From positions 124,001 to 188,000 of the forward strand of contig NZ_PVTJ01000004.1 of NCBI RefSeq assembly GCF_003002955.1: a stretch of 64,000 bases of DNA, read 5' to 3'. Source of the DNA: Glycomyces artemisiae. GTDB taxonomy: Bacteria; Actinomycetota; Actinomycetes; Mycobacteriales; Micromonosporaceae. Positions 22,393-31,400 of this stretch are shown here, one piece after another (the first letter of the stretch is position 1; the number at the start of each line of letters is the position of its first letter). A program made the translations under genes and the position numbers. Under the pieces are notes generated by a model. It was given only the letters and a program-made list of their open reading frames with translations. It was not told the origin of the DNA and made no database searches.

Positions 22393-23928
22393 GTGCAAGT
22401 GTTCTGCGGCATCACCACCGACCAGCAGGCGTCCGGCGCCGGGCACGGCGACACTGCGTGCGCCGTCGCCCTCGTGGCCGCCGGAGGCGGCCTCATCGCC
22501 ACCGACACCTTCGGCGACGATCCCCGAGGCTGGGTCCGCTTCAACGGGCTCCTCGCCAGGTCGGCCCCGGGCCAGTCCGTCTCGGTCTCCGTCGCCGGGG
22601 ACGTCGTCCAGCTCGCCGAGTTCGCGGCCGCCGCCGGACAGCTCGTCGTCCGCGCCGACGCCCGGGCGCTCCGCTCGAAGGACGCGCTCGACGACGCCAT
22701 CGCCATCGCCCGCGGACTCGCCACCGGCGAGGTCGCCGGGCAGCCCCTCGCCGCACGCCCTGAGGTCGCCGCTCTGCGCCCGATCCTGGACACGGTGGCC
22801 TCGGCCGCCAGGGCCCGCCACGACGCGGCAGAGGCGCTCACGTGCCTCCTGCGGGCCGTCTTCCCGGCGGCCCTCGCCGCGTGGGACGACCCGAGCGAGG
22901 CCAACGCCGTCGCGATCCTCACCCGGCTCCCCCAGCCCGGCGCCCTCCAGTCCATCTCCACCGAGGAGCTCGCCGCCGACCTGGCGACCGTGGCCGACCC
23001 GGGACAGGTCGCGGCCATGGCCGGCGCGCTCACCGAGGCGATCCGCGAGATCGGCGGCGGCGACGACCCGTCCGTCGCGCCTTCCGTCTCCGCCACGGCC
23101 GAGGCCGTCTCGGCCTGGGACCGCTCGCTCGAAGGGCTCATCGGCCTCCTCCAGGCCAAGCGCCCCAAGCCCGAGTCCGCGCTCCCCCACCACGTCTCGC
23201 CGCCCCTCGACGAGGACCGCGCCACGCGCCGCCGCGGACGCGGGCACGACTCCGACACGCACCGGACCGTGCGCCTCCCCGGCGACCTCCCCGATCGCCA
23301 GAGCCTGCGCGCCCTCGACCCCGCGTCGCAGCTCCACTCGGTGGTCATGCCGGACCTCGAAGCGACGCAGGTCATCCCGGACTCGTTCTCCTCGCCGTCG
23401 ATGCAGCAGCCGGTGGACAGCGAGGGCGGTCAGACCCGCTCGATCCGCCGCCGCCGCGCCGAGCCCGCCGAGCTCCCCCACACCGAGGAGCCGGTGCGCC
23501 GCCACCCTTGGCAGCCCAGGGAGGACATCGCGATGGTCGACGTCGCGAGCCTCGCGGCCGACGACGACGGCCTCCTGATCTTCGGCCAGGCCAAGAGCGC
23601 CTGGTTCAAGCGGCCCGAAAGCGAAGAGCCCGAGTCGGAGTCGTGGAACCTCCCCGGCGACGACGGCTGGCGCACCGCCCGCACGGCCACCGAGACCCCC
23701 GCGACCGAGGAGCCGACCACCGCGGCCGGCCTCCCCCGCCGCAAGCCGCAGGCCAACCTGGTCCCCGGCGCGGTCGTCGCCGACGAGCACCCGCGCTTCG
23801 ACGAGCCCATCGACCGCGACCCGGAACTGCTGGCGCAGAACACCGCCGGTTACTTCCGCGGCTGGGGCCGCGCCCGCGGCGGGCGTCCGGGCAGCCCCGC
23901 GAGGACGGAGAGGATGGCCGCCCGATGA
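22393..23928 (+). CDS. Hybrid protein: IS110-transposase-like N-domain joined to a conservon-kinase-like tail
   Basis: A 511-residue protein. Residues 1 to about 240 follow the order of the N-terminal RuvC-like half of IS110 transposases: an opening FCGI strand, an Asp-poor first strand, then RSKDALDDAIAIARGL (matching the TDAKDA/SDHADA acidic motif), a long helical segment, and LRAVFPAALAAW followed by AILTRLPQPGAL. The usual opening GID is GIT, so the acidic set looks incomplete. The C-terminal transposase_20 domain is absent. After a disordered linker the tail has IFGQAKSAWFK (about 396-406) and GLPRRKPQANLVPGAVV (446-462), motifs also present in the conservon kinase at 28431-31628. It overlaps the roadblock gene by ATGA. 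It is probably a domesticated, non-transposing signalling partner. Function unknown. Confidence 0.75.
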   Translation: MQVFCGITTDQQASGAGHGDTACAVALVAAGGGLIATDTFGDDPRGWVRFNGLLARSAPGQSVSVSVAGDVVQLAEFAAAAGQLVVRADARALRSKDALDDAIAIARGLATGEVAGQPLAARPEVAALRPILDTVASAARARHDAAEALTCLLRAVFPAALAAWDDPSEANAVAILTRLPQPGALQSISTEELAADLATVADPGQVAAMAGALTEAIREIGGGDDPSVAPSVSATAEAVSAWDRSLEGLIGLLQAKRPKPESALPHHVSPPLDEDRATRRRGRGHDSDTHRTVRLPGDLPDRQSLRALDPASQLHSVVMPDLEATQVIPDSFSSPSMQQPVDSEGGQTRSIRRRRAEPAELPHTEEPVRRHPWQPREDIAMVDVASLAADDDGLLIFGQAKSAWFKRPESEEPESESWNLPGDDGWRTARTATETPATEEPTTAAGLPRRKPQANLVPGAVVADEHPRFDEPIDRDPELLAQNTAGYFRGWGRARGGRPGSPARTERMAAR

Positions 23929-24350
23929 GCGCCAATCTCGGCGTCTACGAGCGCTCCCTGAGCATGCTGCTCGGGTCGCTGGTGGCGCGTACGCCTGGGC
24001 TGTCCCATGCGGTGCTCGTGAGCGTCGACGGCCTGCCGCTGGCGGTGTCCGCCGGCCTTCCGAAGGAGCGCGCGGATCAGTTGGCGGGCATCGGTTCCGG
24101 TCTGCTTTCGATTGGCGAGGGCGCTGGGCGGTCCATGGACCACGGTCCTGCGCAGCAGGTGATCGTGGAGATGGCCGAGGGCGTGCTGCTGGCGGCCCCG
24201 GTCGGGCCGCAGATTTGTTTGACGCTTTTGGCCGTGTCGCAGTGCGATCGGGAGCAGCTCGGGTACGAGCTGGGGCAGTTCACTATGCAGGTGGGGCCTC
24301 TGTTGAACGAGGCTCTGACCAATACGGGTTCGATTCCGAAGGTCGTCTGA
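23925..24350 (+). CDS. Roadblock/LC7 domain protein (orphan CvnB-like)
   Basis: A 141-residue cytoplasmic protein with the actinobacterial roadblock pattern: LGSLVARTPGLSHAVLVSVDGLPLAVSAGLPKERADQLAGIGSGL is reduced here to its hallmarks (HAVLVSVDGLPLA, then RADQLAGI), followed by VIVEMAEGVLLAAPVG. It parallels the conservon roadblock at 27987-28385 but carries no adjacent DUF742 or GTPase. The start overlaps the hybrid gene (ATGA), so the two products are probably made in fixed ratio and bind each other. Third-position GC drops in this gene (TTT, TCG, GTG and TTG codons are frequent), unlike its neighbours, which hints at a separate history. Confidence 0.85.
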   Translation: MSANLGVYERSLSMLLGSLVARTPGLSHAVLVSVDGLPLAVSAGLPKERADQLAGIGSGLLSIGEGAGRSMDHGPAQQVIVEMAEGVLLAAPVGPQICLTLLAVSQCDREQLGYELGQFTMQVGPLLNEALTNTGSIPKVV

Positions 24351-24362
24351 GCAAGCGCTGAC

Positions 24363-24405
24363 ACGGCCCTGAGGTAGCTCTGCTGCCTTGGGGCCGTTTT
24401 GTTTT
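24363..24405. terminator. Terminator after the orphan roadblock gene
   Basis: Arms 24363-24377 and 24383-24397 pair with a few G-U or mismatched positions and are followed by TTTTGTTTT. Confidence 0.8.
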
Positions 24406-24624
24406 GGGTCAGAGCGGGCAGCGACGAAGAGGTTCTATTTCGCTTGGGTCGGCTTGGCGGCCATGGGGTCTGCGGGTGGTGCGGGCAGGGCGTGATGAGA
24501 CTTCCTCACCAAAGATCACCCTTCTGGGTGTTGACGCACTTTAGCACACAGCGTCACAATTGAAGCACGATCATCGAACAGATAGACGGAAACAAGCAAG
24601 AGATTCGAGAACAGCAGGACGGGG

Positions 24625-26223
24625 GTGAACCCGATGGCAGCCACTACGATCCACAGCCGGACCAGCGGCAGCGACCAGGCCCAAGCCATCCGGTCCGCCC
24701 TCGACACTGCGGCCGCCGCGATCAACACCCACCACGCGGCGGTCCTGTCCTCGGTCATCGCGATGAAGGAACAGAACCTCCACCGCACCGCCTTCGGCTA
24801 CTCGGCCTTGAGGGATCTCCTGCTGTCCCAGTTCGACTTCACCCACCGCACCGCCGCCGACATCGCCGCCATCGCCCGCCTCTCCTCCAAGTTCCGGGCA
24901 CTCGTCGAAGCAGCCGTCTCCGGGCAGGCCAGGATCGACCAGGTCGCCTACGCCGTCCGCCAACTCGACCGCACCCCCGCGGTACGCCTGTTCGCACTCA
25001 CCCCCTTCCGCACCCCGGTCCCCTCCCCCTTCGAAGCCGACACCCTCTGCGCGACACCCGAACACCTCATCGCCCAGTACTGCCAGCACGCCCCCTTCAA
25101 AGACCTCCAGCGCCACCTTGACGAACTGGCCGCCCACCTCGCCGAAGAGTCCGAACTCCTTGACAGCCTGGGTGAGCAGTCGCTCCAGTGGATCGAACTG
25201 GCCGAGACCGACAACGGCATGTGGGCCCTCTCCGGCGAGTTGTCGGGCGACACGGGCAGGCTCCTGGACAAGTACCTCAAGACCGCCTGCCCGCCACCCC
25301 GCCAAGACGAACAAGACCTCGACGGCGTGCTCCCGGCCCAGCCGAACCGGCATGCCGAGGCCCTCCACCAGCTCATTGCGGGCTACGGCACCAACCCCGA
25401 CGCGGTCAAGCGGCACGGCCACACCGCCACCCTCGACCTGACCGTCGACATCGACACGTTGCAGGGCAAGGACACCGGCCGCACCCCGCTCCTGGAAGGC
25501 CAGCCCATCTCAGTCGCCAAAGCCCGCCACCTCGCCTGCGAAGCCGGGATCATCCCCGGGGTCTTCGACTACGACACCGGCGAGGCAATCGAACTCGGCA
25601 GAGCCGCCCGCCTCCCCAACCAGGCGCTGCGCCGCAAGCTCGAACTGGAGCAGCGGGAAGGGTGCGCCTGGTCGGGCTGCTCGCGCCCGGTCGCCTGGAC
25701 CGAAGCCCACCACATCACCCACTGGGCCGACGGCGGCGACACCAACGCCGACAACCTGATCCTCCTGTGCCGGTTCCACCACGGCCGCATCCACACGGCA
25801 GGCTGGACCGTCGAGAAGACCGGCCCCGGCCAGGCGACCATCACCCACCACGACCACCCCGCCACCGGTGATGACACCGGGGCCGGGCAGGCGAGGGAAT
25901 GCGGATGCTCCGACTGGCGCACCGATGCGGACATGGACACCGAAAACCAGGACACGGACTGGGACGTGTTCCCGACCGGCCTCTACCGCAGCGAATGGTC
26001 CCCCACCCTCAAACCCGACCTCGACTCCAGAGCCGAAGAGGCCGAGCGACAACGAGCCCTCGCCTCGATCCGGGCAGCCAGAGCCAAATGCCGAACACGC
26101 TTCACACCCCAGGCGAAGGAACCCGCACCGGCCAAGGCAAGCGGACCGACCGGACCGCCACCGCCCCCACCCAGCCATCGGGAACCGATCCCGGTCGGCA
26201 GCCCAGGCGACCCGCCCTTCTGA
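24625..26223 (+). CDS. DUF222 / HNH endonuclease family protein
   Basis: A 532-residue protein of the actinobacterial 13E12-like family. An N-terminal helical DUF222 domain (about 20-300) precedes an HNH nuclease fold (about 345-395), seen as CAWSGCSRPVAWTEAHHITH, then DNLILLCRFHHGRIH, with Cys zinc ligands and paired His. The last 140 residues are polar and then Pro-rich (GPTGPPPPPPSHREP) and probably disordered. Members are numerous and variable in actinobacterial genomes and their role is unsettled; nuclease activity is inferred. GTG 24625 and ATG 24634 are both possible starts. Coding is strongly C-rich and G-poor on the plus strand compared with neighbours, and this bias continues past the stop, suggesting an acquired segment. 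Confidence 0.85.
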   Translation: MNPMAATTIHSRTSGSDQAQAIRSALDTAAAAINTHHAAVLSSVIAMKEQNLHRTAFGYSALRDLLLSQFDFTHRTAADIAAIARLSSKFRALVEAAVSGQARIDQVAYAVRQLDRTPAVRLFALTPFRTPVPSPFEADTLCATPEHLIAQYCQHAPFKDLQRHLDELAAHLAEESELLDSLGEQSLQWIELAETDNGMWALSGELSGDTGRLLDKYLKTACPPPRQDEQDLDGVLPAQPNRHAEALHQLIAGYGTNPDAVKRHGHTATLDLTVDIDTLQGKDTGRTPLLEGQPISVAKARHLACEAGIIPGVFDYDTGEAIELGRAARLPNQALRRKLELEQREGCAWSGCSRPVAWTEAHHITHWADGGDTNADNLILLCRFHHGRIHTAGWTVEKTGPGQATITHHDHPATGDDTGAGQARECGCSDWRTDADMDTENQDTDWDVFPTGLYRSEWSPTLKPDLDSRAEEAERQRALASIRAARAKCRTRFTPQAKEPAPAKASGPTGPPPPPPSHREPIPVGSPGDPPF

Positions 26224-26799
26224 CCCCGCCCGCCCCGGACCAGCCAACCAGGGCGGGAGACACCAAGGGAGGCACACACGAAGACCAAACCCCAGACCCG
26301 GCACCCCACCCTGGGCCGCCTCCCACATATCCCCGTCGCCGCCAAAAGACCCGCACCCCAACACACCCCAAAGCCGCACAACCCAACCCCGCCCCACCAC
26401 CCACCCCGTTGTCGCTGCCCGCTCTGACCGGAAGCACCGATTAGCAGCGAAGCCGCAATCCAACTCAAGACACCGAAAGACCGGGCTCACTCAAGCGGAC
26501 CCGGCCCTTCTGAATGTGCTTGGAGCCGTCGGACTCTTAGCCACGGGCGGCGGCCTGGAGGAGGCCGACGAGGCCGACGGAATGCGATGGGCGTCAATGC
26601 AGGCTTTCCGACCGTTCTTGTCTTGCAGCCGCGCTGCTCCGCGCCGCCTTTCCCTCCAGGCAACGCGAAAGGGGCGCAAGGCAGATGAGTTGCCTTGCGC
26701 CCCTTCTCGCTATGGTCCAGGTGGTTGGGTCAGCCTAGACGGTTCCCGCGCGGGTCAGGCGCGGTTCGCGGTTGTCGCCGTGCGTCCGTTTGTGGGCAC
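26224..26799. other. 576-bp gap after the HNH gene with marked strand asymmetry
   Basis: From 26224 to about 26445 the plus strand is dominated by C and A with very little G (for example runs such as CCCCAACACACCCCAAAG), extending the composition of the HNH gene. Frames across it give only Pro/Thr/His-rich low-complexity products with no start signals, so I call no gene. From 26446 to 26660 composition returns to normal without features. A strong hairpin at 26665-26710 ends the minus-strand GTPase transcript. Confidence 0.55.
26665..26710. terminator. Bidirectional hairpin terminator of the conservon
   Basis: A 15-bp perfect stem (26669-26683 with 26691-26705) extends by four more pairs across a bulge, with loop GATGAGT. 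It lies 90 bp past the GTPase stop. Confidence 0.8.
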
Positions 26800-27387
26800 T
26801 TAGTGGACGCCGACGGTGCGGGTGCGCCGCATCGACAGCACGTACTCGACGAGCTTGATGAGCACCTGCTTGGTGGACTCCCGGTTGCGCGCGTCGGTGT
26901 AGAGCACCGGGACCTCCTGGGAGATCTGGAGCGCGTCGCGGATGTCCTGGATCTCGTGGAGCTGCTTGCCGTCGAAGCAGTTCACCGCCACCAGATACGG
27001 GAGCTTCCGGTGCTCGAAGAAGTCGATGACCGAGAAGCAGTCGGCGAGGCGGCGGGTGTCGACCAGGACGATGGCGCCGATGGCGCCGCGGACCAGCTCG
27101 TCCCACATGAACCAGAAGCGGGTCTGGCCGGGGGTGCCGAACAGGTACAGAATCAGGTCCTGGTCGATCGTGATGCGGCCGAAGTCCATCGCGACCGTGG
27201 TCGTCGCCTTGTCGGGCACAAGGTTGTTGTCGTCGACGCCCTCAGAGGCGGAGGTCATGATCGCCTCGGTCGTCAACGGGGTGATCTCGGAGACCGAGCC
27301 GACCAAGGTCGTCTTGCCGACGCCGAAGCCACCGGCGATGACGATCTTGGCAGAGGTCACACGAGAGGTGTCTTCGGGTGAGTTCAT
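26800..27387 (-). CDS. Conservon small GTPase (CvnD-type ATP/GTP-binding protein)
   Basis: A 195-residue Ras-like P-loop GTPase. G1 is GGFGVGKTT (19-27), followed by a Thr-rich switch I (PDKATTTVAMDFG), G3 in LFGTPGQTRF, G4-like NCFD in VAVNCFDG, and an alanine/arginine G5 region. The Gln after GTPG is in the position seen in Ras. Conservon GTPases cycle with the roadblock protein and the kinase-like CvnA in development and antibiotic control in Streptomyces; the exact output here is unknown. It starts 6 bp after the DUF742 gene and ends the four-gene unit. Confidence 0.93.
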   Translation of the reverse strand: MNSPEDTSRVTSAKIVIAGGFGVGKTTLVGSVSEITPLTTEAIMTSASEGVDDNNLVPDKATTTVAMDFGRITIDQDLILYLFGTPGQTRFWFMWDELVRGAIGAIVLVDTRRLADCFSVIDFFEHRKLPYLVAVNCFDGKQLHEIQDIRDALQISQEVPVLYTDARNRESTKQVLIKLVEYVLSMRRTRTVGVH

Positions 27388-27393
27388 TAGGGT

Positions 27394-27771
27394 CTATAGC
27401 CTCCTGAGTCCACTGAGAACGCGCTCAAGGAGCTCGGTTCCGACCGATTCGTCGCCGCCGTCCGCGTCGAAGCCGGTGGGTTCGTGCACTGCCAGCAAGC
27501 CGTCCGCTGCCATGTCGGCGACCAGCACGCGGGCGACGCCGAGGGGCACCTCCATGCGTGCGGCGATCTCCGCGAGGGACTGGAGGCGGCCGCCGCACAG
27601 GTCGACGATCACCTTCTGCTCCCTGCCGCCGAGGAACTGCCCGGACCGGCCGCGCGCGGTGGTCTCCACCAGCGCTTCGAGGGCGATCTCCAATTGGGGC
27701 CGCGTACGGCCGCGCGTGACCGCGTACGGTCTGACGAGTGAGCCGGTAGGCTCATCACCACCGAGGACCAT
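27394..27771 (-). CDS. DUF742 family protein (CvnC)
   Basis: A 125-residue protein of the conservon. It has the family order: an N-terminal GSLVRPYAVTRGRTRP motif, a winged-helix-like region (VDLCGGRLQSLAEIAARMEVPLGVARVLVADMAADGLL shows this pattern in pieces) and a basic LLERVLSGLRRL end. ATG 27771 has GGAGGT 5 bases upstream and is clearly better than the longer frame to 27858. The product probably bridges the roadblock protein and the GTPase. A 215-bp gap separates it from the upstream roadblock gene, which is unusual because conservon genes are normally tightly packed. Confidence 0.9.
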   Translation of the reverse strand: MVLGGDEPTGSLVRPYAVTRGRTRPQLEIALEALVETTARGRSGQFLGGREQKVIVDLCGGRLQSLAEIAARMEVPLGVARVLVADMAADGLLAVHEPTGFDADGGDESVGTELLERVLSGLRRL

Positions 27772-27986
27772 TGTTACCTCCAACCACGGCCTTGGATCCC
27801 ACAATCCTTGTGCCGCAGTCTTGTCAGTTATCCATGTACCGGGTGCCCGGGGAGGCACCGGCCCGTCGCCTGGGGATGCGACGGAGGGGTCGTTGTTCAG
27901 TTCGTCCCACTCTTTAGCGCTTCGCTCGAATGGAGCCTACCGTGCCGCAACCCGTTGCGCCAAGCGTGCACCGGATGCGGCCCGGA
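27772..27986 (-). promoter_or_regulatory. Gap inside the conservon with hairpins
   Basis: This 215-bp spacer between the roadblock and DUF742 genes has a perfect 7-bp stem at 27863-27869/27878-27884 next to a second GC stem around 27839-27862. It may hold an internal promoter or an attenuator that lets the last two genes be expressed separately. No coding frame in it is convincing. Confidence 0.4.
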
Positions 27987-28385
27987 TCAGCTTCGGGCCG
28001 AAGGCGTGAGCGCCTGGCCGACCCGGTCGACCAGGAGGGCCATCTCGTAGCCGACCTGGCCCACGTCGCAGTTCTTCGACGCCAGCACCGCGAACGAGGA
28101 ACCGTCGCTGATGGACATCAGGAACAGGAAGCCACGGTCCATCTCGACCACCGTCTGGAGGACGGCGCCGCCCTCGAAGCAGCGGGACGCGCCCTGGGTC
28201 AGGCTCACCAGACCCGAGGTCACCGCCGACAGCTGGTCGGCGCGGTCCCTGGGGAGGTCCCGGGAGGACGCCAGCAGCAGACCGTCGGCGCTGACCGCCA
28301 CGGCGTGGGCCACGCCCGGCACGCGTTCGGCGAAGCCGGCCAGCAGCCAGCCCAGGTCCTGGACCGAGGTTCCACCAGTGCTCAT
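27987..28385 (-). CDS. Conservon roadblock/LC7 protein (CvnB)
   Basis: A 132-residue roadblock protein starting [22 protein letters not shown], with [22 protein letters not shown] and [24 protein letters not shown]. In the system it acts as the partner of the GTPase and the kinase-like CvnA. AAGGAG lies upstream of ATG 28385. It starts 45 bp after the kinase gene. It is similar in length and motif order to the orphan roadblock at 23925-24350, so the two may be paralogues. Confidence 0.92.
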   Translation of the reverse strand: MSTGGTSVQDLGWLLAGFAERVPGVAHAVAVSADGLLLASSRDLPRDRADQLSAVTSGLVSLTQGASRCFEGGAVLQTVVEMDRGFLFLMSISDGSSFAVLASKNCDVGQVGYEMALLVDRVGQALTPSARS

Positions 28386-28430
28386 CGTTTGCGCTCCTTA
28401 GTAGCGTCTGCCGTGTTGCGGATCAGCGAC

Positions 28431-31400
28431 TCAGTTGCCGTCATTGCCACGTCCTCGCTGCACCCCACGGTGATAGGCCGACAGCAGGCCCCGAATGCCC
28501 TCGGGGTTGCGCTTCTGCGCGCTGACGGTCTCCTGAGATTCCTCCACCGCGCCGGGAACGAGGCGTTCCATGGGGCGGCGCTTGGGAAGGCCCACCGAGG
28601 TCGTCTCGTCGATGGTCTCCGCGAAGGCGTTGTCGACCCGCGACCAGCCGTCGTCGGCGGCGGTGCGCCAGGCGTAGGACCCGGTGTCGGATTCGGGGGA
28701 CGTCAGGCGGCGGCGCTCCGGGCCCGGGGCAGCGGCCGGCGACTCGTCGGCGGCGGGGGTGTGCTGCATGGTCGGGCCTTCCGTGGGCTGCGGAGGGGAG
28801 GGCGGCGCCGCGTCCCAAGCCGGAGCGGGGGACTCGGCCGCACCTGACTGGTCAGCGTAGCGCGGCGAGGTTGCGTCCGCCACCTCCGCGGCCGGGGCGG
28901 GCCGCAGGGACGACTCGGGGGCGTCCTCGACCCGGGCGGCGCCCTCCTCGACCTTCTTGGGCGCCGGGGTGACCGCCTTGAACCAGGCGGACTCCACCTC
29001 GCGGAAGATCGGGAGCTCCGTCGTCGCGTCCAGAGCGGACACGCGGTCCCGGCGGGCGGCGCGGGGCGCCTCGGTGCCGGAGGGGGCCGCGGCCACGTCG
29101 GGCCACGACGGGGGCGCCGGCTCGGGCTCGGGGGTCCACGCTTCGAGCTGGATCTTCGGCAGGGCGACGTGCTCCGAGGACACGATCTCCCCGGTCACCT
29201 CCATGACCTTGCCGTTGGCCTTGCGCTCGTCGGCGAGGCCGCCGGGCCGGAACATGAAGCCCGGCTCCTCGTCCGCGGGCGCGGACTGCGGGAACGGCGG
29301 CTGGAACGACTGCTGCGGCTGGCGCTGGGTCGGGTACTCGCCCGTGACGGGCTCGACCGGCGGCGGCGCGTTGTTCGGGCGCGAGGGCATCGGCGGGGCG
29401 CTCGGCTGCCACGCGGGGGGCGTGGGCTGCGGCGGCGGCGGGGAGTGCGGCGCCTGGGGCGCGGCCGTGTCGAACAGGCCCGCGGGGCTCTCGGGGACCC
29501 GCGGCAGGGCGCCGGTGGACTCCATGCCCGACAGGAGCTCGCCGCGCGGCGCGGAGCCGTTGAGCGGCACGCCGGAGCGCAGGCCGCGCTCGGGGAGCTT
29601 CGCCTCGGTGAGGACGGCCTCGCCGAGGATGACCTCCGCGACCGTGCCGCGGTGCTCGCCGGGGCGCAGCTCCACGTGGACCTCGTGGCGCTTCGCGAGG
29701 CGCGCGACCACGACCAGGCCCATCATGCGCGAGGACGCGAGGTCGATGACGTCGGCGGACTCGGAGAGCTGCCGGTTGATGTCCTCGATCTGCGCGGGCG
29801 GCATGCCGATGCCGACGTCGTGGATGCGGACCCGGATGGCGCCCTGCGGGCTCTCCGCGGTGCGCAGCTGCTCGGCCTCGACCAGGACCGGGGACTCCGG
29901 CGGGGAGAACGCGGTCGCGTTGTCCATGAGCTCGGCGATGAGGTGCACGAGGTCGTTGACGGCGGCCGGGCGGATCTCCCGCTCGGCCTCCAGGGACCCG
30001 AACTCGATGCGGGTGTACTGCTCGACCTCGGACTGGGCGGCCTGGAGGATGTCGCCGACCGGGGCCGGGTACCGCTCCTGGCGGGTGGAGTCCGCGCCGG
30101 CGAGCACCAGGAGGTTCTCGTCGTTGCGGCGCATGCGGGTCGCGAGGTGGTCGAGCTGGAACAGCTCGGCCAGGCGGTCCGGGTTCTCCTCGCCGCGCTC
30201 CAGGTGGTCGAGGTGGCCGATGAGCCGGTCGACCAGGTTCTGGGACCTGCGGGCCAGGTTGATGAACATCTGGGAGACGTTGGCGCGCAGGGCGGCCTGC
30301 TCGGCCGCGATGCGGATCGCCTCGGTGTGGACGATGTTGAACGAGTGCGCCACGTTGCCGATCTCGTCGCGCTGGTCGATGTCGATGACCGCGCCCGTGT
30401 CGGCGGCGACTTCGTCCGGCGTCCGGTTGCCGATCGTCTCCGCGTCGCGCATCTGCGCCACCGCCTGCGGCAGCGACACGTGCGCCACGTCGAGCGCGCC
30501 CTCGCGCAGGCGCCGCAGCCCGGTCGCCATGTTGCGGGCGATGAGCAGGGCGACCACGGTCGCGATGACGAACGCCGCGAGGATGAGCACGGCTTCGAGC
30601 AGGAGCTGGAAGATCTGCGCGTTCAGGTCGGCGCGGGCGTCTTCGAGGACCTGCTCGGACTCGTCGTTGATGTAGTCGAGGCCGTTTTCGAGGATCGCGT
30701 TGTACGAGTCGATGACCGCCGCGTTCACTTCGAGGGGCTTCGCGGTGCCCGCGTTGACCGCGGCGTTCTCGAACGTCAGGGCCGCCTCGGCCTCGCCGGT
30801 GTTCAGGCCGCCGGGGCTGAAGAAGAACGCGAGCTGCTCGTCGCGGTCGGCCACGGTCTTGAACTCGTCCTCGGCGGTCTCGCGGAGCTTCGCGAAGGCG
30901 ATGAAGTTCTGCCAGCGGGTGTTGTTGATGAAGTTCTTGCCGTTGCCGACGTTGATCGCGATCGACCGCTCCTCCTCCAGCGTCTCCAGGACGGTGGTGG
31001 CGGCGGCGATGGCCTGGAGGTTCCGGGCGATCTCGGGGTCGTTGACGATGCGCGAGGAGATGTCGGTGATCGTCACGAGCTCGGCGACGAGGCGCTGGTA
31101 GACGCGGGAGGTCTGGTCGATGGAGACGCCGTCGGGGCTGTCGGCGGCGGCCTGGCGGATCTGGACGAGCGTCTCGTACTGGGTCCGGACCGCGTCGATC
31201 CGGTTGGAGATGTCGTCGGAGACGTCGGGGAGTCCGTCGGCCTTCTCGTTGAACTGGGCGAGGGCGTCGTCGGTCTCGGCCTGCTGGGCGGCCACGGCCG
31301 CCTCGTCGTACTGGGCGGGGTCGATGTCCGCGACGTGGTCGTCGCCGATGCGGAGGTGCGTGACCAGCAGGGACCGCTCGACCTGGAGGTCGTAGCGGAG

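Noticed and set aside
22393..23928. An active IS110 insertion sequence
   Set aside because: The C-terminal transposase half, element ends and flanking repeats are absent, and the gene continues into a conservon-type tail and overlaps a roadblock gene.
25868..26803. A 311-codon plus-strand frame crossing the end of the HNH gene and the gap after it
   Set aside because: The product is Pro/Thr/Arg low-complexity, overlaps a real gene out of frame, and ends beyond a terminator. It arises from the C-rich strand composition.
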